A stretch of DNA of 6,954 nucleotides from Ruminococcus sp. (GTDB taxonomy: Bacteria; Bacillota; Clostridia; Oscillospirales; Acutalibacteraceae), in the NCBI GenBank assembly GCA_017380355.1, contig JAFOED010000012.1, positions 1 through 6,954 on the forward strand, read 5' to 3'. The position numbers were made by a program, and so were the translations under genes. The notes beneath the pieces were generated by a model. That model was not told where the DNA came from. It was given only the letters and a program-made list of their open reading frames with translations, and did not search any database. This document shows positions 1-5,318 of the stretch, in pieces (positions within the stretch are counted from its first letter, which is position 1; each line of letters starts with the position of its first letter).

Positions 1-534
1 AGATTCGTATTCGGCTTTGAAGAGAGCTATGGTTACCTCTCAGGCTCTTACGTAAGAGATAAGGACGCTGTAGTTGCTTCTATGCTCATTTGTGAGATGG
101 CTGCTTACTACAAGAAGCAGGGCAAAACTCTCGCAATGGTTATGGACGAAATGTACAGTGAATATGGCTTCTACAAGAACACAACACTTAACTTCGGTTT
201 CTCAGGTGCTGCAGGTATGCAGAAAATGGCTGACATCATGTCAAACCTTAGAGCAAACGCTCCGAAAGAAATCGCTTCATACAAGGTTCTCAAGATCGCT
301 GACTACAAAGAAAGCAAAGAGTACGACCTCGTAACAGGCGAAGAGAAAACAATCGACCTTCCAAAGTCAAACGTTTTATCCTACTCTTTAGAGGGTGAGC
401 ACGCATGTATCTTCAGACCATCAGGTACAGAGCCAAAAATCAAGCTCTACATCACAGCTGTTGGCAAAGACGCAAAAGACGCTCAGGATATCACAGATAA
501 GCTCGCAGAAAGCGCAAAAGTTTATCTTGACTAA
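1..534 (+). CDS. Phosphoglucomutase/phosphomannomutase (alpha-D-phosphohexomutase family), C-terminal part
   Basis: Frame 1 is open from the first base to the TAA at 532-534 and gives the last 177 residues of a phosphohexomutase; the start lies left of the window. The family interconverts hexose 1- and 6-phosphates in the cytoplasm, feeding nucleotide-sugar, glycogen and cell-wall polymer synthesis. The visible sequence begins at the sugar-binding loop (GFEESYGYLSG, fragment residues 5-15), which holds the EES motif that contacts the sugar hydroxyls. It ends with the C-terminal phosphate-binding loop RPSGTEPKIKLY (139-150). The active-site phosphoserine and metal-binding DGDxDR motif belong to the missing N-terminal two thirds, since Gram-positive members are about 560-580 aa. 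The GFEESYGYL wording resembles PgcA-type phosphoglucomutases of Bacillota, but sugar specificity cannot be fixed from this fragment, so no symbol is given. A strong terminator follows 12 bases after the stop, so this is the last gene of its transcript. Confidence 0.93.
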   Translation, partial: RFVFGFEESYGYLSGSYVRDKDAVVASMLICEMAAYYKKQGKTLAMVMDEMYSEYGFYKNTTLNFGFSGAAGMQKMADIMSNLRANAPKEIASYKVLKIADYKESKEYDLVTGEEKTIDLPKSNVLSYSLEGEHACIFRPSGTEPKIKLYITAVGKDAKDAQDITDKLAESAKVYLD

Positions 535-545
535 CCAATAAATAA

Positions 546-577
546 AGCGGGTCTGTAACAAGACCCGCTATTTTTAT
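546..577 (+). terminator. Intrinsic terminator after the phosphohexomutase gene
   Basis: A perfect 9-bp stem (agcgggtct at 546-554 paired with agacccgct at 561-569) closes a 6-base loop and is followed by ATTTTTAT. It starts 12 bases after the stop codon and insulates the SOS promoter just downstream from read-through. Confidence 0.92.
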
Positions 578-578
578 A

Positions 579-607
579 TTGACTTTTTCGAACATCTGTT
601 CTATAAT
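579..607 (+). promoter_or_regulatory. Sigma-A promoter of the dinB-like gene
   Basis: TTGACT (-35, 579-584) and a perfect TATAAT (-10, 602-607) are separated by exactly 17 bases, so this should be a strong vegetative promoter when not repressed. A second TATAAT at 608-613 would need a 23-bp spacer and is probably just AT-rich flank. The predicted start of transcription is near 614, giving a leader of about 35 bases before the ATG at 648. The LexA box fills part of the spacer. Confidence 0.85.
589..602 (+). promoter_or_regulatory. LexA (DinR) SOS operator
   Basis: CGAACATCTGTTCT matches the Gram-positive LexA box CGAAC-N4-GTTCG in all but the last base. Its core GAACA-TC-TGTTC is a perfect inverted repeat. 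It sits between the -35 and -10 and touches the first base of the -10, so bound LexA would block RNA polymerase directly. Its position ahead of a translesion polymerase gene supports SOS control of this unit. That LexA binds here is inference. Confidence 0.87.
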
Positions 608-647
608 TATAATATAAAATCAAGGTTTTATAAAACAGGTGTTTAAC

Positions 648-1886
648 ATGAGAACAATATTACACAGCGACTGCAACGGATTTTTTGCAAGCGTAGAGTG
701 TCTTTACAATCCGCAAATCCGAAACAAACCCGTTGCTGTGTGCGGAGATAAAGACAAGCGTCACGGAATAATACTTGCTAAAAATGAAATCGCGAAAAAA
801 TACAACGTAAAAACAGGCGAACCAATATGGCAAGCGGTACAGAAATGTCCTGAACTCGTCACAGCGCAAGCTCACTACGACAGATATATACGCTTTTCAA
901 AGTTATGCAGAGAGATTTACAGTGACTACACAGACAACATCGAGCCATTCGGACTTGATGAAGCATGGCTCGACGTTACGGGTAGTGTAATGCTTTATAA
1001 AAGCGGTAGGAACATCGCCGAAGAGATACGACATCGTATTAAAAATGAACTCGGGATCACGGTCAGTATCGGTGTAAGCTACAACAAGATTTTCGCAAAG
1101 CTCGGCAGCGACTACAAAAAACCCGACGCGGTAACTGAGATTACGAAAGATAACTACAAGGATATTGTGTGGAAATTAAAAGCAAGTGACCTACTCTACG
1201 TCGGCAAAGCTACCGAAAAGAAGCTTTCTAAACTCGGAATATACACAATCGGCGATTTAGCGAACTTTCCGCTTCCACAGCTTCGAAACAACTTCGGCAA
1301 ATGGGCGGATATACTGCACAACTTCTCAAACGGGCTTGACTTCTCCCCTGTTATGAAATCAAACGAGGTGTCAGCGGTCAAATCCATTGGAAACTCCACT
1401 ACCGCTATACGTGATTTAGAAAACCTCGAGGACGCAAAAATCATCTTTATGGTGCTGTGTGACAGCGTGTGCAGACGAATGCGCGAACAGGGATTTCGGG
1501 CTAAAACTGTATGCATAAGCGTCAGGGATACGGATTTGCAGAGCTTTACGCGACAGAAAAAGCTCGATGTTTCTACTAACATAACAAAAGACGTACTTTC
1601 TGTGTGTATGGAGCTTTTCAAAGAAAACTATACATTTTCTAAAAACATACGAAGCCTGGGTGTCAGCGTAACGGATTTCGAAGCAGATACACTATCACAC
1701 CAGACTTCGATTTTTCAAAGTGAAGAAGAAATCATAAAAAGTGAAAAGCTCGACTCAACACTCGATACAATCAAAAACCGATTCGGAAACTTCGCTGTAA
1801 AACCCGCAAAACTGATGTTTGACAAAAACCTTTCGGGATTTAACCCTAAAGAAGAGCATACGGTACACCCTGTAGGATATTTCTAG
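648..1886 (+). CDS. dinB: Y-family translesion DNA polymerase (DinB/UmuC-like, Pol IV type)
   Basis: A 412-aa error-prone DNA polymerase that copies past damaged template bases during the SOS response. The N-terminal HSDCNGFFASVE carries metal ligand D8 and the steric-gate aromatic of the FF pair (12-13). The palm motif FGLDEAWLDVTGS supplies the catalytic pair D104-E105. The SIGVSYNKIFAKLGSDYKKPD block (140-160) is the conserved fingers/palm segment. Helix-hairpin-helix thumb sequence (about 178-230) and the little-finger domain (about 240-345) follow. Q352-T-S-I-F356 fits the QxxLF-type beta-clamp peptide, followed by the charged tail usual for Gram-positive UmuC-like members. I start at ATG 648, because AGGTG (636-640) lies 7 bases upstream and the family begins MR.ILH.D; an in-frame GTG at 639 would add only MFN. 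N10 replaces the second metal-binding Asp of E. coli DinB, as in the HSDxN group of Gram-positive Y-polymerases. The DinB versus UmuC/UvrX subfamily is not settled, so the symbol is approximate. Confidence 0.93.
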   Translation: MRTILHSDCNGFFASVECLYNPQIRNKPVAVCGDKDKRHGIILAKNEIAKKYNVKTGEPIWQAVQKCPELVTAQAHYDRYIRFSKLCREIYSDYTDNIEPFGLDEAWLDVTGSVMLYKSGRNIAEEIRHRIKNELGITVSIGVSYNKIFAKLGSDYKKPDAVTEITKDNYKDIVWKLKASDLLYVGKATEKKLSKLGIYTIGDLANFPLPQLRNNFGKWADILHNFSNGLDFSPVMKSNEVSAVKSIGNSTTAIRDLENLEDAKIIFMVLCDSVCRRMREQGFRAKTVCISVRDTDLQSFTRQKKLDVSTNITKDVLSVCMELFKENYTFSKNIRSLGVSVTDFEADTLSHQTSIFQSEEEIIKSEKLDSTLDTIKNRFGNFAVKPAKLMFDKNLSGFNPKEEHTVHPVGYF

Positions 1887-1912
1887 TCTGTAAATGTTAA
1901 TACTCATTCTAT

Positions 1913-1920
1913 AAAGGAGG
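1913..1920 (+). promoter_or_regulatory. Strong Shine-Dalgarno for the 79-aa gene
   Basis: AAAGGAGG is a full match to the anti-Shine-Dalgarno sequence, 6 bases before the ATG at 1927. It is much better than the AGGTG site of the polymerase upstream, so the small protein is probably made in larger amounts from the shared transcript. Confidence 0.85.
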
Positions 1921-1926
1921 TTTATT

Positions 1927-2166
1927 ATGAAACAATACGTATCAGTTACCGCTAAATTTGATTCAGACGGCAATATTCTGCCACTAAAAATCCACTGGGA
2001 TGACGGCAGAAGTTTCGAGATAGACAGGATAACCGACATAAGATATGCGGCATCACTCAAAGCTGGTGGTGCGGGAATCAGATACACTTGCAGAATAAAA
2101 CAAGTTGAAAAACATCTTTTTCTTGAAGACAACAGGTGGTTTGTCAACAACGAAAAAGAGCATTAA
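1927..2166 (+). CDS. Small uncharacterised protein in the SOS polymerase operon (DUF6504-like pattern)
   Basis: A 79-aa soluble protein with no signal peptide or membrane segment. It starts 40 bases after the polymerase stop with no terminator or clear promoter between, so it should share the LexA-controlled transcript. The sequence alternates short strands and turns: VSVTAKF, DSDGNILPLKIHW, GRSFEIDRITDIRY, a glycine-rich turn (about 43-50), IRYTCRIK, and KHLFLEDNRWFVN. That predicts a small beta-barrel. The order W24..G27.SFEIDRI, then Y53.CRI, then LFLEDNRWFV resembles, from memory, the DUF6504 family found beside ImuB-type Y-polymerases in other phyla. It also occupies the slot that YolD-like proteins hold beside UvrX-type polymerases in Bacillus. 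Homology to either is not shown here. A role as accessory or regulator of the polymerase is inference from context only. Confidence 0.8.
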   Translation: MKQYVSVTAKFDSDGNILPLKIHWDDGRSFEIDRITDIRYAASLKAGGAGIRYTCRIKQVEKHLFLEDNRWFVNNEKEH

Positions 2167-2197
2167 AAAACAGCACTCAAACGAGTGCTGTTTTTTT
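2165..2197. terminator. Bidirectional intrinsic terminator between convergent operons
   Basis: A perfect 8-bp stem CAGCACTC (2171-2178) / GAGTGCTG (2183-2190) has a 4-base AAAC loop. It is flanked by an A-run on the left (2165-2170) and a T-run on the right (2191-2197), so each strand reads as hairpin plus U-tract. It ends the SOS unit on the plus strand and the five-gene operon on the minus strand. The minus-strand stop codon (2196-2198) overlaps the end of the T-run. Confidence 0.93.
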
Positions 2198-2780
2198 ATG
2201 AGAAGTATACGTCGTAGTCGCCGTAGTTGACTACAATATAGCTGATAATTCCGTCAGCGTTATATTTAATATCATATTCAGCGGCATTGCCATCTTCGTA
2301 TTCAACAAAGATAAGGTCATCATGCTCATTAAATGTACCCTTTTTAGTTTCGGAGAAATAACCGCTGAAGAAAATCTCGAAATAACCTGTTGAATCAAAC
2401 TTGATGTAGTTATTATCAACATTGAAACCTGCGCCGAAAACAACGCGTGGCTTTACTTCTTCTCCTGTTGTGTGGTCAACAACGCGAGAGATTTTGAACG
2501 TACTGTGGATAACGTCGTCGGTGTTATCCAAAAGATACTCGTCGTCCGGAGTGAAGTCGTCAACGTCTTCGCTCGGGTCGTCTTCAAAAGTATCACCGTC
2601 GAGGACATCTTCGCCACTCATATCGTCATCCATATACTCGTCCTCTTCAGAAAGTGTTTCGTTAACCACAGGGACTGTCGGCTTATTATCAGCTTCGCGT
2701 GGTACAAGCAGGAAGTAAGCACCTACAGAAAGTGCAAGCACAACCACTACACATAAAAGAATAATCCAGAATTTTTTCAT
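2196..2780 (-). CDS. Membrane-anchored protein with highly acidic linker and beta-rich C-terminal domain
   Basis: A 194-aa protein I do not recognise. Residues 2-3 are lysines, followed by one hydrophobic helix (about 4-25). This is an uncleaved signal anchor or signal peptide without a lipobox cysteine, so the rest should lie outside the membrane. Residues 41-90 form an extremely acidic linker: about 25 of 50 are Asp or Glu and none are Lys or Arg. The C-terminal part (about 91-194) looks like a series of beta strands (FKISRVVD, EVKPRVVFGAGF, YIKFDSTGYFEIFFSGYF, KKGTFNEHDDLIFVEYEDG, AAEYDIKYN, ISYIVVNYGDYDVYFS). The motif of strand, turn, KGTF and LIFVEYEDG is reminiscent of lipocalin-like small barrels, but this is by eye only. 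Its GAGGAAG ribosome site (2788-2794) lies inside the end of the upstream gene, with only 2 bases between stop and start, so translation is probably coupled. It is the last gene of the minus-strand operon. Confidence 0.85.
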   Translation of the reverse strand: MKKFWIILLCVVVVLALSVGAYFLLVPREADNKPTVPVVNETLSEEDEYMDDDMSGEDVLDGDTFEDDPSEDVDDFTPDDEYLLDNTDDVIHSTFKISRVVDHTTGEEVKPRVVFGAGFNVDNNYIKFDSTGYFEIFFSGYFSETKKGTFNEHDDLIFVEYEDGNAAEYDIKYNADGIISYIVVNYGDYDVYFS

Positions 2781-2782
2781 AA

Positions 2783-3745
2783 TTATACTTCCTCTTTTTT
2801 ATCAATATCAGCTTCACGCTGTGCAAGAACTCGCTTTAAAAGTTCACTTTGCTTAATCATTTTGCCATTATAGAAAATGAAGTCATCGCTGTCCTTAAGA
2901 GTAGAAATATCAACATCAGAGTAATCTTCAATGTCAGTAGTAACTACACCGTTTTTCTTATTCTTAGCGTCTACTATAGCGTCGCCGATGCTCTTGCTCT
3001 TTGTGTCTTTATCAGCAACAGACAGATACATATCATCATAAACATAAAAAGAAACAACGAACTGGCAAGTAGCAGGTACGATAAGTGCTAAAAGCAAAAG
3101 TGTGATAGCAATAATCAGATACTCGATTGAAGCAAACATCACTAATGTAAGGCAGAAAGCAATAACTACTACGAGTGAGATAAGCGCTTTAAAGTTGTTC
3201 TTAATCTCGCCGAAAGACATAAGAAAGCCGTTTTTGAAGATATTCTTAAGCTTTAATTCAAATGTAACTGTCATCACAGGTACGTAGAAGAAAATAAACA
3301 AAACAGCTAGTGCGATAAGAATGCAAACAAACAGTGTACCGTAAAACAACCACGAAGTGGACAGCATTTTAGCGTAGATGGAAATCGAGTAGTAGCTTAG
3401 AACAGTAACGATAGAAAGAAGAAATCCGTAGAGCATAAACTTAAAGAAGTTTTCTTTCACTCCCTTAAAAAAGTTAGGAAAAACCTTTACGTTTTCATCA
3501 CCACGCGCAATATTTCTCACAACAAGAACAACACCCGCAAAAAACGGGAACACGAGAGTTACCGCTAAAATCGAGAACAGTGTTGTAACTATGGTGTTAG
3601 TATATGTCCCCACTAACCAGAAAAGCGCAAGTGCTATTGCAAGTGGCACGAAAAACATCAGATTTGTCAGCATAATACGAGGGAAGTTCGAGAAATATCT
3701 TTCAAACAAAACTTCAAACTTCATTCTCTTTCTACTTTGTTCCAT
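2783..3745 (-). CDS. YesL/DUF624-like six-helix membrane protein with charged cytoplasmic tail
   Basis: A 320-aa integral membrane protein. Six hydrophobic segments are visible at about 27-46, 52-78, 103-124, 133-156, 186-205 and 207-231. The N-terminal FERYFSNFPRIMLTNLMFFVPLA and the loop KVFPNFFKGVKENFFKFMLYGF have the pattern of the YesL/DUF624 family (N-L-L near the first helix, then F-F-x-x-F/V-K-x-N-F). The molecular role of that family is poorly defined; some members lie beside sugar-utilisation genes. This protein is longer than a typical YesL (about 210 aa). The extra part is a soluble tail of about 80 residues (240-320), rich in Lys, Asp and Glu, ending in a likely helix (KMIKQSELLKRVLAQREADIDKKEEV). 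With six helices both ends should be on the same side, and the positive N-terminus suggests the cytoplasm. The start is supported by GAGGT (3751-3755) 5 bases upstream. The family call is tentative; membrane topology is clear. Confidence 0.86.
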   Translation of the reverse strand: MEQSRKRMKFEVLFERYFSNFPRIMLTNLMFFVPLAIALALFWLVGTYTNTIVTTLFSILAVTLVFPFFAGVVLVVRNIARGDENVKVFPNFFKGVKENFFKFMLYGFLLSIVTVLSYYSISIYAKMLSTSWLFYGTLFVCILIALAVLFIFFYVPVMTVTFELKLKNIFKNGFLMSFGEIKNNFKALISLVVVIAFCLTLVMFASIEYLIIAITLLLLALIVPATCQFVVSFYVYDDMYLSVADKDTKSKSIGDAIVDAKNKKNGVVTTDIEDYSDVDISTLKDSDDFIFYNGKMIKQSELLKRVLAQREADIDKKEEV

Positions 3746-3759
3746 TGTTTACCTCATTT

Positions 3760-4434
3760 TTAAAAATTAAACATATTTGCAAAAAGTATCCATAAAATCA
3801 TATCAATTACCGAAGAAAAAGAAACGATAATCAAAACGACTAAATATCGAAATAAAAAACTTTTGAGATTTATATTACTCAAAGTTTTTGCTGAAAAAGC
3901 GTAAGATTTAAACATCAAAAGTGAATGCGAAAACGACTCCTTAAGCGCTAAAACAAAAGCCAGCAAAAACAGAATAGTACCTGGTAAAACCACGAGTATG
4001 TAAAAGCCAACACCAGTTATAGAATGTGCAGATATCATATATGAAGCGCACACACCGACACCGTAACCCTTAAGCGCACAAAGCAGGGGCAAAACCGGCA
4101 CACCCCACAGCGTAAACGCTAAGAGAAAAGTAGCAAAAATAAAAATAAAAGCAGAAGAAAAAGAAGAGCAAAAGCACTCAAACGCAGTAAGGTTGAGTCG
4201 ATTTTCAAGGTTAGTCACAAAAAGAAAATCAAGATGTGACAAAAACTCTTTCGACGCTTTTGAATACGAACAAATTCCCCACACCACTCCGAAAACAAAT
4301 GAGCAAATAAAGAACAGCTGTAGTCCGTAAAGGCTTAGAAAACGCTTTAAAGAAAAGTTCTCGAAGTCAGGAAACCGATGATTAAAAAATCTGTCACTCT
4401 CACGACCAGAAACAGAAAAAATAATACCTTTCAT
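3760..4434 (-). CDS. SpoIIM-family (stage II sporulation protein M-like) membrane protein
   Basis: A 224-aa protein with about five membrane helices (near 36-55, 88-107, 110-134, 140-164 and 195-220). The stretch LWGVPVLPLLCALKGYGVGVCASYMI (109-134) followed by GFYILVVLPGTILFLLAFVLALKESF (143-168) is the SpoIIM core: a conserved KG (122-123) and downstream glycines, then a helix with a central Pro (151) and a following small-residue/Ser segment. In spore-formers SpoIIM works with SpoIID and SpoIIP in septal peptidoglycan hydrolysis during engulfment. SpoIIM-like proteins are also common in non-sporulating bacteria, where their job is unknown. No spoIID or spoIIP is visible nearby, so I do not use the symbol spoIIM. 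A 32-residue basic, polar N-terminus precedes the first helix. AGAGG (4441-4445) sits 6 bases before the ATG. The YesL-like gene starts 14 bases after this stop, so the two probably act together. Confidence 0.8.
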   Translation of the reverse strand: MKGIIFSVSGRESDRFFNHRFPDFENFSLKRFLSLYGLQLFFICSFVFGVVWGICSYSKASKEFLSHLDFLFVTNLENRLNLTAFECFCSSFSSAFIFIFATFLLAFTLWGVPVLPLLCALKGYGVGVCASYMISAHSITGVGFYILVVLPGTILFLLAFVLALKESFSHSLLMFKSYAFSAKTLSNINLKSFLFRYLVVLIIVSFSSVIDMILWILFANMFNF

Positions 4435-4497
4435 ACTACACCTCTAAAGTAAGAATATTCTAAAGAATAGTATTCAAGGCTTGTTTATTTTATGATA

Positions 4498-5301
4498 TTA
4501 TTTGCCGAGCTCTTCTGCCCTACGTGTACACGCGGTCATCGCATTTTTCACGATTTCTTCAAAGTTATTTTCTTTAAAAGAATTTATAGCTTCGATAGTA
4601 GTACCGCCTTTGGAGCAAACTTTAGAAATGAGCGTTTCGATATCGTCGCCACTCTCTCTAATCATAGCGGCAGCACCTTCGAAAGTAGCACAAATAAGAT
4701 TAAGCGCCTTATCTCTGTCGATATTACAGCTTACTGCATAATCAGACATAGCTTTAGCAAAAAGATAGATATACGCAGGGCTACTACCATTAACTGATAT
4801 AATCTCGTTCATGTGGGACTCGTCAAAAACCTCAACCACACCGCCTAACGCAAACATATTCTTAACAGGCTCAAATTCTTCGTCTGTCATATCACTTGAC
4901 GGACAAAGTGCTGTAGCACCTTTAGACAACAACAGCGGAGTGTTAGGCATAACACGAACAACCTTTACATTTTGTGCAAGCTGTGTTCTGACAAAGTCGA
5001 TAGAAATACCCGCAGCGATAGATACAAAAATCTTATCCATGCAGTCAAGCGCAGAAAAAGCACTTAAAACCTCAGCGTAATTCTGAGGTTTTACCGCAAC
5101 CACAATAATGTCGGCGTTTAAAACAACATCTTCGTTAGTATCACAGACAACGACACCTTTTTTAGCGAAGGTGTCGCATTTTTCTGCACTCATATCGTTA
5201 ATATAAATATTACTTGCGTCAGTAAAATTACTATCGAGCATACCGCCGATAATAGCGGTAGCCATATTACTGACACCGATAAAACCAATTTTCTTGTTCA
5301 T
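4498..5301 (-). CDS. proC: Pyrroline-5-carboxylate reductase (final step of proline synthesis)
   Basis: A 267-aa cytoplasmic enzyme that reduces 1-pyrroline-5-carboxylate to L-proline with NAD(P)H; the length is normal for the family. An N-terminal Rossmann domain (IGFIGVSNMATAIIGGML, residues 5-22) binds the cofactor. It is followed by VAVKPQ (68-73) and the conserved VMPNTP block (about 116-121). The C-terminal dimerisation and active-site domain carries NGSSPAYIYLFAKAMSDYAV and the family signature VCSKGGTTIEAI. The usual GxGNM loop reads G9-V-S11-N-M, with Ser replacing the middle glycine, although every other landmark is intact. The start is ATG 5301 with a modest GGTGA site (5306-5310) 4 bases away. 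It begins 17 bases after the lysozyme stop and is followed by a 63-base gap before the SpoIIM-like gene. Its presence in an otherwise envelope-type operon looks like transcriptional hitch-hiking rather than shared function. Confidence 0.96.
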   Translation of the reverse strand: MNKKIGFIGVSNMATAIIGGMLDSNFTDASNIYINDMSAEKCDTFAKKGVVVCDTNEDVVLNADIIVVAVKPQNYAEVLSAFSALDCMDKIFVSIAAGISIDFVRTQLAQNVKVVRVMPNTPLLLSKGATALCPSSDMTDEEFEPVKNMFALGGVVEVFDESHMNEIISVNGSSPAYIYLFAKAMSDYAVSCNIDRDKALNLICATFEGAAAMIRESGDDIETLISKVCSKGGTTIEAINSFKENNFEEIVKNAMTACTRRAEELGK

Positions 5302-5318
5302 ATTATCACCATCTAAAA

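Noticed and set aside
639..647. GTG at 639 as start of the Y-family polymerase
   Set aside because: It would overlap the AGGTG ribosome site and add only MFN before the family-typical MRTILHSD. ATG at 648 has the right spacing.
1755..2150. Minus-strand open frame across the polymerase 3' end and the small gene
   Set aside because: Two well-supported plus-strand genes with ribosome sites occupy the region, and the antisense product has no family features.
2422..2756. Plus-strand open frames, Ser-rich, opposite the acidic-linker gene
   Set aside because: They mirror the Asp/Glu codons (GAC/GAA read backwards as GTC/TTC) of the real gene. They have no ribosome site and no recognisable domain.
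4449..4477. Possible minus-strand promoter before the SpoIIM-like gene (TTGAAT with a 17-base spacer)
   Set aside because: The matching -10 would be TCTTAC, only three of six consensus bases, and other spacings are no better.
4492..4797. Plus-strand frames opposite proC, starting near 4492
   Set aside because: They are antisense to a clear proC and have no ribosome site.
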